36,274 bases of DNA, taken from the IMG/VR virus record IMGVR_UViG_3300027881_000043, positions 1-36,274 of that record; one strand, 5' to 3'. A program made the position numbers and the translations under genes. The notes under the pieces are model-generated. The model saw nothing but the letters and a program-made list of their open reading frames with translations. It made no database searches and was not told the DNA's origin. Shown one piece after another: positions 1 to 8,173 of this stretch; positions within the stretch are counted from its first letter, which is position 1, and every line of letters starts with the position of its first letter. The stretch is from a virus.

Positions 1-315
1 GACGACACATTCCTCATCGCCCCCACTCCAGATGCCTCCTACGTCTATACCTTGGAATATACCCATCGCCCTGCGCGGCTTGCGAGTGACAACACAACGA
101 CCTGGCTGTCAACCAACGCGCCTGATGTACTGCTATTCGCTTGTCTTGTACAGTCTGCAGCGTTTCTTCAAGAACTTAACCGCGGCGAAGAGCCGGGTAT
201 GCTGCCAGTGTGGGAGAAGGCATACTTAGAAGGTATTAAGAGGTTGAGAGACGAAGAGATGCGCAAACAGCGCCGGACCGAGGCGCGCTTTGGTGAGAGT
301 CATGGCGAAATCTAA
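1..315 (+). CDS. Head-tail adaptor protein, SU10 adaptor-like (5' partial)
   Basis: The frame is open from base 1 to the TAG stop at 315, so this is the C-terminal part (about 104 residues) of a gene that begins outside the window. The visible part has an aromatic strand (YVYTLEYTHRPA) followed by WLSTNAPDVLLFACLVQSA. That pattern is typical of the C-terminal helix of phage SU10-type adaptor proteins, which sit in the ring between portal and tail. The last 25 residues are charged and helical. It lies just before fibre and tail genes, as expected for an adaptor. The family is recognised from memory of the pattern, not from a search. A TTG at 52 is the first possible start inside the window, but it is probably not used. 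Confidence 0.6.
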   Translation, partial: DDTFLIAPTPDASYVYTLEYTHRPARLASDNTTTWLSTNAPDVLLFACLVQSAAFLQELNRGEEPGMLPVWEKAYLEGIKRLRDEEMRKQRRTEARFGESHGEI

Positions 316-613
316 GTACTGGATTAGCGACATAGACGATGAAGGCTACATCTGGATTGAGTTCGACGGCGAGGGTGGCACGCGTTACCAGGTGCCGCTC
401 AACGAAGACGGCTCCATCCTCTCCAACGCCGACTTCAAGCAGTGGATTAAGAACACGGCGGAGGGATTTGAGGTGGTCCTGTCGGAGAAGCAGCTCCTAC
501 AAGCAAAGATGAAAGAATTGCGCGACCGAGAGGTTGTGTACAACTACGAACGTGATGATCCAATCACCCGCAAGAAGGGCAAGCGGATCAAAAACTTTAG
601 GAACATTAACTAA
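302..613 (+). CDS. Small acidic/basic protein of unknown function in the tail module
   Basis: This is a 103-residue protein starting MAKSKYWISD. I chose the ATG at 302 over the upstream TTG (290) because ATG is the stronger codon and the resulting 14-nt overlap with the adaptor stop fits the rest of the block. The N-terminal half looks like a beta-strand-rich domain (YIWIEFDG, TRYQVPLN). The C-terminal third is helical and ends in a strongly basic tail (KKGKRIKNFRN). There is no signal peptide and no membrane helix. The gene is translationally coupled to the tail fibre through TAATG at 611-615. I do not recognise the family; its place suggests a minor virion or assembly factor. Confidence 0.7.
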   Translation: MAKSKYWISDIDDEGYIWIEFDGEGGTRYQVPLNEDGSILSNADFKQWIKNTAEGFEVVLSEKQLLQAKMKELRDREVVYNYERDDPITRKKGKRIKNFRNIN

Positions 614-1860
614 TGGCTGATACATATACCACAAATCTACGGCTGGTTAACCAGACCAACAGCTCGAACTCGGGCGCTTGGGGTGACCTCGTTGACGCGG
701 CCTTCAACATGCTCGAGGACGCCATCTCGGACGTCCAGTCGATCACCCTCTCGGGGGCCAGCTCGTCGCTCACCACTGCCAACAACTCGGCGGATGAGGC
801 GCGGGCCGCGGTACTGGACTTCTCCGGTACGCCCGGCCAGACGCACACGGTCACCATCCCGGACGTCGACAAGGTCTACATCGTCTACAACGGCTGCACC
901 GATAATAGTACCATTACTCTGACCAATGGCAATGGCTCAACCAACATTAATGCGGGACACAGGCATCTAGTATATTCAAAGGCTGGTTCGGGTGTCGTAC
1001 CGGTTGAAGGTGCGTTGACGTACACAAGCAACAACACTAGTGCGAATGTAGGGCCAATTCTGACGCTGCATCGTAATAGTGCTTCTCCGGCAACCAATGA
1101 CATATTAGGACGGATTGTCTTTGCTGGTGAAGATTCTGGCAGTAACCAAACATCGTATGCTGCTATTGATGCTGCAATTATGGATGTTACGGGCGGTATC
1201 GAGTATGGGCGATTTACTATTAACACGATGATTAACTCCACGCTGACTGCCAATGCTAACTTTAAAGAGGGCCTTTACATGGAAGGTTCCAGCGATCCTG
1301 GTGCGGGCAAGATCGGGGCGGACACCTTCGTGTTCGACACGGCTATCACCGGCACCACCAAGGAGACCCTCTGGGTCCCAGCCGGTGGCATGACCTCGCA
1401 GGCTACGAACGGGGCAGCGTCAGGGCTCACCGAGTCCACGACTCACGACATCATGTCGCGCACCTTTGACTTCGACACCACCACGCAGGAGCACGTGCAG
1501 TTCACATACGCTTTCCCGAAGCGGTGGAATGCTGGCACGGTCACCTTCCAGCCAGTCTGGACCGCGGCCTCAGGCTCGGGCACGGCTCACTTCATGCTGC
1601 AGGGCATCACCATGATCGACTCGGCTGCCATCGACGGCGCTGACTTCGGCACGGGGATCGTCTCGGCAGACACCCTGATCACAGCCCTCGACGTCCACGT
1701 TGGACCAGAGAGTGCGGCGATCACAATCACCAACGCAGCGGACGACGGCTTGACCCACTTCCGTGTATACCGACAGGTCTCCTCGGACACCCTCGGCGTG
1801 GACGCGAAGCTGCTGGGCATCAAGCTGTACTGGACCGGCTCGACTAACACGGACGCCTAG
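613..1860 (+). CDS. Tail fibre / tail structural protein
   Basis: This 415-residue protein has the N-terminal signature of many phage fibre proteins: a strand LRLVNQTNSSNSGAWGDLVD, then a helix FNMLEDAISDVQSITLS, then a repetitive beta region LTTANNSADEARAAVLDFSG. The middle (about residues 145-215) contains LTLHRNSASPATNDILGRIVFAGED, here quoted only up to its key residues R, D and G, and is a shaft/beta-helix-type module common in fibres. The C-terminus (FRVYRQVSSD, KLYWTG) resembles a small tail-tip beta domain. Its likely role is host-surface contact or fibre attachment. The start is fixed by the TAATG overlap with the preceding gene. Bases about 900-1265 look more AT-rich than the flanks, suggesting a swapped module. 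Confidence 0.72.
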   Translation: MADTYTTNLRLVNQTNSSNSGAWGDLVDAAFNMLEDAISDVQSITLSGASSSLTTANNSADEARAAVLDFSGTPGQTHTVTIPDVDKVYIVYNGCTDNSTITLTNGNGSTNINAGHRHLVYSKAGSGVVPVEGALTYTSNNTSANVGPILTLHRNSASPATNDILGRIVFAGEDSGSNQTSYAAIDAAIMDVTGGIEYGRFTINTMINSTLTANANFKEGLYMEGSSDPGAGKIGADTFVFDTAITGTTKETLWVPAGGMTSQATNGAASGLTESTTHDIMSRTFDFDTTTQEHVQFTYAFPKRWNAGTVTFQPVWTAASGSGTAHFMLQGITMIDSAAIDGADFGTGIVSADTLITALDVHVGPESAAITITNAADDGLTHFRVYRQVSSDTLGVDAKLLGIKLYWTGSTNTDA

Positions 1861-1862
1861 TC

Positions 1863-3038
1863 ATGATGGCAATGAACGTACGCCCGATGATCTGCTTTGA
1901 GATCGCGGCGGGCAATGACCAAGTCTTCAACACCCTGATGTCGGCTGCCCCTGATGGCGACTGGGTTGGTGGCGCTGGCGGTGGTGATGTCATCGGTATC
2001 GTACGCTCAGGTACAGTCATCGGCGGCAGTGACGCAGAGGCGGGCACACTCTCCCTCTCGATCACGGCGACCGGCCTTACCGCTGACAAGACTAAGGTCA
2101 TCCTCGTAAACGCTGGTATCATCGATGGCAAGGGTGGAACAGGTGGAGCGGGTGGAACTGGTGGTAGCGGTGGAACCGGAGGCACTGGAGGAACAGGTGG
2201 CACAGGTGGTACAGGTGGAGCTGGAGGCGCTGGCGGTAACTCCGGTGTAGGACACCACGCAGGCTACCCTGGTAGCACAGGCGGAACCGGCGGAACCGGC
2301 GGCACAGGCAACACAGGTAATACAGCTACCGCGGGTAGTGCAGGTAGTGCAGGTGGCGCGGCATCGGGAACAGCGCTCAAGCTTGTTTACGCAACTGACA
2401 TTTACAACAGTGGCTCAATCCGTCAAGGTGGCGGCGGGGGCGGAGGCGCTGGTGGAACAGGCGGTACTGGCGGTACTGGCGGTAAGGGTGGCACAGGAGG
2501 CACAGGCGGTACAGGTGGCACAGGCGGCTCGGGTGTATCGTATACTAGCAATAAAGGTTGCGCCGATTTCAACGGCAACACCGGAGCAACAGGTGCTACT
2601 GGAGCAGCGGGTGCTACTGGATCGACCGGCGGAACCGGAGGAACAGGTGGCACAGGTGCTACAGGTGGCGATGGTGCTGGCAACGACTCGGCCGCAACAG
2701 GCACAGGTGGCACGTTCGCTACAGCAGGTGGCACAGGCGCATCTGGCTCAGCCGGAAGCCTTGGGGCGGGCGGGGCTACAGGCACGACCGGCTCAACAGG
2801 TACTACAGGTGGAACAGGTCTGTCAGGTGGTGGCGGCTGCGGACCTAACTGGTCTGGTGGTGCTGGCGGAGCTGGCGGAGCCGGAGGCGCAGGAGGAGCA
2901 GGAGGTGCAGCAGGTGCAGGTGCTGTGGCCGGTGCTAGTGGTGCAGGTGGCGCATCCAACGGCTATTACTGCGACGGCCTATCGACCTATGCAAACTTTG
3001 TCGTGACTGGCACAAGAACAGGGAGTTCACAAAACTAA
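1863..3038 (+). CDS. Glycine-rich tail adhesin-like protein
   Basis: This is a 391-residue protein. About 85 N-terminal residues form an ordinary beta-rich domain ending in ILVNAGIIDGKGG. From there to about residue 365 it is dominated by GGTGG, GGAGG and GATG repeats broken by short hydrophobic strands (LKLVYATDIYNSGSIRQGG; YTSNKGCADF). It ends in a short aromatic/Cys tip (NGYYCDGL). The pattern, glycine stretches alternating with short variable segments, resembles T-even gp38-type receptor-binding adhesins, whose glycine motifs pack as polyglycine-II helices. It is not collagen, because Gly-X-Y periodicity with proline is absent. The gene follows the fibre gene by 2 nt and is coupled to the next gene by TAATG. 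Receptor recognition is an inference from composition and position. Confidence 0.62.
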   Translation: MMAMNVRPMICFEIAAGNDQVFNTLMSAAPDGDWVGGAGGGDVIGIVRSGTVIGGSDAEAGTLSLSITATGLTADKTKVILVNAGIIDGKGGTGGAGGTGGSGGTGGTGGTGGTGGTGGAGGAGGNSGVGHHAGYPGSTGGTGGTGGTGNTGNTATAGSAGSAGGAASGTALKLVYATDIYNSGSIRQGGGGGGGAGGTGGTGGTGGKGGTGGTGGTGGTGGSGVSYTSNKGCADFNGNTGATGATGAAGATGSTGGTGGTGGTGATGGDGAGNDSAATGTGGTFATAGGTGASGSAGSLGAGGATGTTGSTGTTGGTGLSGGGGCGPNWSGGAGGAGGAGGAGGAGGAAGAGAVAGASGAGGASNGYYCDGLSTYANFVVTGTRTGSSQN

Positions 3039-3952
3039 TGAAAATCATGATCCCGTTCAGTGGTGGCGTCAATTCCTCATACCTACTGTGGAAGGCGCTC
3101 ACGGAGACTGATCACAGAATTACAATACTGCGCTTGACGGTACAACCCGAGAACAATAGCCCAGCCATGTGGGAGGCGACGAAGGAATACCGTGAACTCA
3201 ACGAAGAGAACTTTAGACGCGGCACCCAGATAGCAGATTTCATGCAGGATGTCTACAGGGAGTTTGAAACCATTACGGCTGAGACTACCTTCTTGGACTA
3301 CAAGGGTGAGCCTCTGGTCATGTCTCCGTTTCCAGACTTTACGGTGGGCAACACTGCGCGCCCACTTCGACCCGGCTTCGACGGCAAGAACTGCTTTCGC
3401 CACATCCTCGCCCGCCAGACAGACATGTCGCGGCACGCAGCGATGGAGCGAGTTGACGAACTGTGGAAGGGCTTGGACGCACAGAACACACAGACCTGGA
3501 ACAAGGAAGAGCTGTTTGGCATCCACCGCAGGCTCGCGTCCAATGTAAGGATGCGCTGCCCGAACTACTTCTGGGACAACCCCGCGGACGAGATGCGCAC
3601 GGAGCCAGACAGCTTCGGCCCAGGACACTGGGAACAGTATGCGCTCCTGCCCAAATCCCTCCAAGAAATGACTTGGTCCAGGTTGGGACAATTGGATTTC
3701 TATCATGAGCACATTGAGAACAGCGGCATTCCTGTCGCAACGTGGGACATGTGGGCTATGTTTCTGGGTGGCTATGGTCTCTTCCATGACGGCGCTGATC
3801 CTAAGACATATAGGCGCAATGATCACTTGAAGGCGTGCCTGAATATCGACAACTATGCTAAGTTCCTCGGCCTCGCGGATGAGCATCCCGCGCGCAAAGG
3901 TATGCGGCCAATCAAGAATGCAGAGGAGAGACTCGCAAATGCCCTTGGGTAA
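3038..3952 (+). CDS. PP-loop (N-type ATP pyrophosphatase) superfamily protein
   Basis: This is a 304-residue protein. Its N-terminus IPFSGGVNSSYLLWKAL matches the PP-loop SGGxDS motif of the ATP pyrophosphatase superfamily (asparagine synthetase C domain, QueC, TilS, ThiI, NAD synthetase), which adenylates a substrate while releasing pyrophosphate. The canonical Asp is Asn here. The following strand (RITILRLTV) fits the Rossmann-like fold. Cysteines are scattered (KNCFRH, MRCPNY, KACLNI) and do not form the QueC zinc cluster, so QueC is unlikely. It sits between the glycine-rich adhesin and a tail protein, an unexpected place for such an enzyme, and overlaps both. A copy of the 12-mer repeat lies at 3652-3663 and encodes KSLQ. 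The substrate is unknown. Confidence 0.6.
   Translation: MKIMIPFSGGVNSSYLLWKALTETDHRITILRLTVQPENNSPAMWEATKEYRELNEENFRRGTQIADFMQDVYREFETITAETTFLDYKGEPLVMSPFPDFTVGNTARPLRPGFDGKNCFRHILARQTDMSRHAAMERVDELWKGLDAQNTQTWNKEELFGIHRRLASNVRMRCPNYFWDNPADEMRTEPDSFGPGHWEQYALLPKSLQEMTWSRLGQLDFYHEHIENSGIPVATWDMWAMFLGGYGLFHDGADPKTYRRNDHLKACLNIDNYAKFLGLADEHPARKGMRPIKNAEERLANALG
3652..3663 (+). repeat. Dispersed 12-mer, copy 1
   Basis: Exact CAAATCCCTCCA inside the PP-loop gene, read as KSLQ. It is preceded by C and followed by A. Confidence 0.9.
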
Positions 3953-5717
3953 GATCAACATTGCAGCCGGATTGGTCGAGGATATCACAGACTATGCTGC
4001 CGGTCCCCGGTGGATCGCGGCTGACTATGTACGATTCCGACAAGCCATGCCAGAGAAGATCGGCGGCTGGGTGCAGAACGGCACCGACACATTCGACTTC
4101 GGTTCCTGCAGAACCCTGCTTGGGTGGAACACGCTGGCCAACGTCAAGCACATTGCTGGCGGTGGATCAGTCATGCTACAGATTTTTACTGGTTCTACGT
4201 GGGTGGACATCACACCAGTAGGTACCAACGGTACATATGCTCTGGACTCCTTCGCGGTCGTAGCGACGTCGGCGCAGGTGACAGTGACAGAGACTTCTCA
4301 CGGACAGATTACAGGTAACCGCGTTACAATTGCTGGTGCTTCCGCAGGTGGCGGCATCACGATTGCGGGGGATTACCTAGTGACAAAGGTGGACGACGAT
4401 ACGTACACGATTACGCACTCTACGGAGGCAACATCGACAGACGCTACGACGGGCGGTGCGTCGGCCACCTTTCAAAATTACATCGACTCTGGGCTGAGCA
4501 GCTCAGTGCTCGGTGAAGGTTGGGGTATCGGTGGCTGGGGTGACGATGGTTGGGGCGATCCCTCAACGGGCGGCACCGACATCTTTCCCGCGCGCACATG
4601 GTCCCTGGTTAACTGGGGTGAAGATCTGCTGGCAAGTCCTCGAGGCGCAGGCCTCTACACGTGGGATGCTAGCGTAGGAACAGGAACGCGGGCGGTCGCT
4701 GTGAGTAACGCCCCAACGAAGTGTAACTATGTCTTCGTGTCTCAAGGCGACCGCCACGCCGTAGTGCTGGGCAGTGATGAAGCAGGGGGCACTATTGATC
4801 CTCTGCTAGTGCACTGGTCGGATCAAGAAGACAACACCACATGGACTGCTGCGGCAACCAATACCGCGGGTACGTTTCGTGTCACAGAGGGCAACGAACT
4901 GATCTCGGGCATCAACACTCGGGCGCTGTCGCTCATCTGGACGGACACCGCGGTCTACTCCATGCAATTTATCGGACCCCCGTATACGTTCGGGTTCGAG
5001 CTACTCGGCAAGGGTTCAGGTATTGCAGGTCCCTTGGCCCGTGCCGAGGCCGCCTCACGCGTATTCTGGATGGGGCGCATCTCGCGCAACTTCTATGTAT
5101 ATGATGGCTCGGTGCGGGTGCTACAGTGCCCAGTGCTGCGCAAGATCCAAGAGGATTTCAATACGGAACAGCAGGACCTGGTGTGCTGCATACCTAACAC
5201 GCAGTTCAACGAGGTGTGGTGGTTCTATCCCAGCGCAGGCAGCAATGAGAACGACCGCTACGTGATCTACAATTACCTTGAGGAAACCTGGGTGACCGGC
5301 ACCATGGGTCGCACCGCGGGTATCGACATCGGGCTATTTCAGAATCCTATGTGGATGGATGCCGATACCAAGCTGTACTCGCAGGAGGATGGTGTGGATG
5401 CGGCTGGCTCGGCTATTAGCTCCTACATTGAGACAGGTGAGTACGAGGTAGGTTCGGGCGACAGGCTAATGCTACTCGACAAGCTCATCCTTGACGCCGA
5501 CATTACGGGCAACCTAGATATCACTATTTACACACGGCGCTACCCCAATGCGACCCAGATCACCAAGGGTCCATACACAGCTACCAGCTCCGACGGCAAG
5601 ATTAGCTTCCGAGCTAAAGGGCGACAGTTTGCCCTGAGGTTTGCTAGCGACGGAATCGGTGATGACTGGCGCATGGGTCACATGCGTATGCAGACCAAGA
5701 TTACTGGAGGTCGGTAA
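3939..5717 (+). CDS. Tail hub / P22 gp10-like stabilisation protein
   Basis: This 592-residue protein starts MPLGKINIAAGLVEDITDYA. I chose the ATG at 3939 because GAGGAGAG lies 10 nt upstream and because the N-terminus then matches the usual start of this family, followed by AGPRWIAADYVRFRQAMPEKIGGW. That sequence, the WG-rich stretch near residues 188-205 (GWGIGGWGDDGWGD) and the later YVFVSQGDRHAVVLG, VHWSDQEDNTTW and VRVLQCPVLRKI segments are typical of phage proteins related to P22 gp10, a beta-propeller-like plug that closes the DNA channel after packaging. The family assignment is from memory. It is coupled to the next gene by TAATG. Confidence 0.65.
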   Translation: MPLGKINIAAGLVEDITDYAAGPRWIAADYVRFRQAMPEKIGGWVQNGTDTFDFGSCRTLLGWNTLANVKHIAGGGSVMLQIFTGSTWVDITPVGTNGTYALDSFAVVATSAQVTVTETSHGQITGNRVTIAGASAGGGITIAGDYLVTKVDDDTYTITHSTEATSTDATTGGASATFQNYIDSGLSSSVLGEGWGIGGWGDDGWGDPSTGGTDIFPARTWSLVNWGEDLLASPRGAGLYTWDASVGTGTRAVAVSNAPTKCNYVFVSQGDRHAVVLGSDEAGGTIDPLLVHWSDQEDNTTWTAAATNTAGTFRVTEGNELISGINTRALSLIWTDTAVYSMQFIGPPYTFGFELLGKGSGIAGPLARAEAASRVFWMGRISRNFYVYDGSVRVLQCPVLRKIQEDFNTEQQDLVCCIPNTQFNEVWWFYPSAGSNENDRYVIYNYLEETWVTGTMGRTAGIDIGLFQNPMWMDADTKLYSQEDGVDAAGSAISSYIETGEYEVGSGDRLMLLDKLILDADITGNLDITIYTRRYPNATQITKGPYTATSSDGKISFRAKGRQFALRFASDGIGDDWRMGHMRMQTKITGGR

Positions 5718-6121
5718 TGGCACATGGTGATCTACAGCTTCCCCGCCGCCCCCGGTACCCGGACCCACCAGGCTCAGCAGACCCGTTGGTCCAACGGTGG
5801 ATGGCTGACATGCTGCGCATTTTGGCAGCGCGGGATCGTGAAGTCAACACAGCCCTCACACTCTCTGAGCTGAGTGGCTCCTTTGCCATCGACAGCACAG
5901 GTAACAAGACTGTAACAGTCGCCAATGTGTTTGGTTTCATCCCTGAAATCTCTCATTGTGTCATTAGTATAGTAGAAGCTACTGATGTAGATGACTGGGC
6001 CTACAACCTCCTTAAGGTGGAGAGTGTCTCTGCTACCAATATCGTAGGGCGTATCAACGTAAGCACAGCTAGCGCGACGGGTGCAGCTACAGCAACTATG
6101 ATCTTCTGGGTCCGCCCTTAA
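5717..6121 (+). CDS. Small structural protein of unknown function
   Basis: This is a 134-residue protein. It starts with a proline- and arginine-rich arm (LPRRPRYPDPPG) and a short helix (PLVQRWMADMLRILAARD). A predicted beta-sandwich follows (SGSFAIDSTGNKTVTVANVFG and onward) with a C-terminal strand TATMIFWVRP. No enzymatic motif, signal peptide or membrane helix is visible. It is coupled to the tail hub gene by TAATG and is the last gene before a strong promoter. A tail or head completion protein is likely from its position only. Confidence 0.68.
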   Translation: MAHGDLQLPRRPRYPDPPGSADPLVQRWMADMLRILAARDREVNTALTLSELSGSFAIDSTGNKTVTVANVFGFIPEISHCVISIVEATDVDDWAYNLLKVESVSATNIVGRINVSTASATGAATATMIFWVRP

Positions 6122-6122
6122 C

Positions 6123-6152
6123 TTGACAGGAAGCCACAAAGTGTGGTATAAT
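6123..6152 (+). promoter_or_regulatory. Near-consensus sigma70 promoter with extended -10
   Basis: TTGACA (6123-6128), an 18-nt spacer, then TATAAT (6147-6152) preceded by TGG, which makes an extended -10. The predicted transcription start falls at about 6158-6160, on or next to the ATG of the next gene, so that mRNA would be leaderless or nearly so. The segment GTGTGGTATAATAGTATAT closely repeats the - strand promoter near 20030. Confidence 0.8.
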
Positions 6153-6157
6153 AGTAT

Positions 6158-8164
6158 ATGGCAAACGAATCGACTCCAGATCCACATGGCGCAGTAGGGA
6201 ACAACCCCCTACAAAACATTGCGCGGTATGGTTCTACCGTAGAGCACAACTTCTTTCCAAATGGAGTCCCAGGTGCGGGTCCCGTGGAAGGCTTTGTGCC
6301 ATCTCCGGCTGCAACCGGGGGCGGTGGTGATTCAGGTGATGATGGTCTTAGCAATGCTCAGGCTATGGGCGCGGCGGCTGTTGGTCTAGGTCCTGTCATC
6401 CTGGGTGCTGGTGGTAAGCTGCTCGGCAGTATTGCTAAGAGCGTTCTCAACGATGGCGAGACACCTGATACTTCTGTCACAACGTCTGATGCTGGTGTGG
6501 CAGCGGGCGTGGCCGCGCCTGACCTTGCATCTACTGTATCTGACACTGCTGCATCTACTGTATCTGACACTGCTGCAAATGCTGCCCAACCTGCCGTTTC
6601 AGTGGATACGGTAACCCCAGTAGTCGATGGTTTTGATTCATTGGCTACTGATGACTTTAGTGCGGCAGGTGATTGGTACGACGGAACCTGGGCAGCTGAC
6701 GGAAGTACGACTGACGCTATCTATGGTGGCGTTGACTCGTACGCAGGTGGTGATGGCTCCTTGACAGGTGATGCCTGGGTTGTCACAGACGAAGGCAACA
6801 TCGATATCAGCGGTGGGGGTGGAGATGAGATTCTTGATGGAGGGATTTTGAATGACCTTCTACCCGATGATCTCAAGAACTCGATCAACAGTGGAATAAC
6901 AACTCTCAAAAGTGGCGTCAGCGACTTCATGGGCAGCATCGGTTTAAACGGTTTGCCTACGGGGGCGGGAACCCTGGCAGGACAGCTCAGTGCTGACTAC
7001 CTTGGAGGCGTAACAGGATCTATCGGGGCTGAGGGCATCGCTGGCGGCATCGGTTCGACGGCATCAGATGCAGGAGCCTTGGGTGCATCAGCGGGCGCGG
7101 GCATGTCAGCGGGCATGTCGTCCGGTATCGGCATCGCGGGCAAGATCGCAGGGCAGCTCATCGGTGACAGCATGGGGCCAATTGGTGGCTTCCTGTCTAA
7201 CATCGGATACATTACCACAGCCATGTCGGCAGGTCCGGCAGGTGTGGCAGCCATCTTTGCCATGAAGATCGCGCAGGGCATCTTCTCCAAGAGTTCGGTT
7301 GGTCCCAACGGCGGCTTCAATATGACTGTTGGCGCGAACGGCGAGTATGGAGTGGACAGCCACGGCGGTGACAACGGCTTCAATAGCGAGAAGTTCAGCG
7401 CAATCGGACCTGCGCTGTCAGGCGGCTTGTCTAACATTGCCAAGGCGTTTGGCGGCACCGGCAAGGTTACTAGCGGACCAGCAGTGTCGTTCGTTTCGCA
7501 CCGCGGCAACTACGAGATGGTGGTCAACGGCGTCGAGTCGCGCATGCCCATCAGGATTGATACAGATGTAATGTCTGGAACATGGGGCGAGGAAGGCTTC
7601 GATCTCGATGGCGGATATGAAACAGAGCAAGCACCATTCGCGCCGATCATCGACAGCATGCTGGTGCGAATGATTAAGGCGTCCACGTTCGAGGGCATCG
7701 ATCCCGCATTTAATACGGCGTTGAATCAGGCCAACGGCGATACGGTGCATAAGCTTTGGGTGGATGCCCGCGGACGGTACGCCAGGAACTTGGGACAGGC
7801 AGGCTACGACGCTCTCGATGGGCAGGATCAGGCCAGCATCCAAGAGTTCTACACGAACAACCCGACGCAGGGTTCGATCAAGGACGGCAAGATCACATAC
7901 AACGCGGACTTCAAGTTCAACGAGGCACCGCACAATCAGATGCAATGGGAAGCGCGGCGTGACATGGACCGTGCGAATATGCAGGCAGCAGTAGCTGCGG
8001 ACATGAAGAACCAGGGGTGGACAGCTCAAGGTAATAGCATCTCGGCCCAGAGCAACAGGATTGCGATAGCGACCGGAGAGAGTGCGAATTGGGGTGCGAT
8101 TGATGGGGACGAAACTTTGCCAGGTCCCAGCACAGAGCCTGACTGGTGGTGGGGAAGTGAATAG
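6158..8164 (+). CDS. Gly/Ser/Ala-rich virion-associated (ejection-type) protein
   Basis: This is a 668-residue protein of low complexity. Residues about 60-130 are Ala/Gly/Thr/Asp-rich and carry a tandem 8-residue repeat (ASTVSDTA). Residues about 270-380 contain long glycine-zipper-like hydrophobic stretches (MGPIGGFLSNIGYITTAM, AGPAGVAAIFAMKIAQGIF) that could insert into a membrane. The C-terminal third is more regular and charged. Two similar virion-type proteins and the giant protein follow, the usual arrangement of internal proteins ejected with the DNA. No ribosome site precedes the ATG at 6158, which sits at the predicted transcript start. A later GTG (about 6302, after GGAAGG) is an alternative start. 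The function is inferred. Confidence 0.6.
   Translation: MANESTPDPHGAVGNNPLQNIARYGSTVEHNFFPNGVPGAGPVEGFVPSPAATGGGGDSGDDGLSNAQAMGAAAVGLGPVILGAGGKLLGSIAKSVLNDGETPDTSVTTSDAGVAAGVAAPDLASTVSDTAASTVSDTAANAAQPAVSVDTVTPVVDGFDSLATDDFSAAGDWYDGTWAADGSTTDAIYGGVDSYAGGDGSLTGDAWVVTDEGNIDISGGGGDEILDGGILNDLLPDDLKNSINSGITTLKSGVSDFMGSIGLNGLPTGAGTLAGQLSADYLGGVTGSIGAEGIAGGIGSTASDAGALGASAGAGMSAGMSSGIGIAGKIAGQLIGDSMGPIGGFLSNIGYITTAMSAGPAGVAAIFAMKIAQGIFSKSSVGPNGGFNMTVGANGEYGVDSHGGDNGFNSEKFSAIGPALSGGLSNIAKAFGGTGKVTSGPAVSFVSHRGNYEMVVNGVESRMPIRIDTDVMSGTWGEEGFDLDGGYETEQAPFAPIIDSMLVRMIKASTFEGIDPAFNTALNQANGDTVHKLWVDARGRYARNLGQAGYDALDGQDQASIQEFYTNNPTQGSIKDGKITYNADFKFNEAPHNQMQWEARRDMDRANMQAAVAADMKNQGWTAQGNSISAQSNRIAIATGESANWGAIDGDETLPGPSTEPDWWWGSE
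6527..6574 (+). repeat. Tandem direct repeat, 2 x 24 nt
   Basis: Two identical, adjacent 24-nt units (6527-6550 and 6551-6574) inside the Gly/Ser/Ala-rich gene. They preserve the frame and duplicate an 8-residue ASTVSDTA segment, which suggests slippage or a recent duplication. Confidence 0.85.
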
Positions 8165-8173
8165 GATAGCGCA

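Noticed and set aside
2423-2959. Long proline-rich open frame on the - strand opposite the glycine-rich gene
   Set aside because: It is the mirror of glycine codons (Pro from GGN complements), has no ribosome site and overlaps the real gene entirely.
2100-2960. Tandem-like glycine-codon repeats that could look like a CRISPR array or satellite
   Set aside because: The repeats are irregular GGT/GGA/GGC-ACA codon runs in one open frame and have no fixed spacer length, so they are protein-coding low complexity.
3038-3952. QueC (7-deazaguanine pathway) as identity of the PP-loop protein
   Set aside because: The zinc-binding Cys cluster of QueC is missing and no other pathway gene (QueD, QueE, FolE, DpdA) is in the window.
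3083-3988. 301-codon open frame on the - strand opposite the PP-loop gene
   Set aside because: It covers the reverse of a well-supported gene, has no ribosome site, and no recognisable motif.
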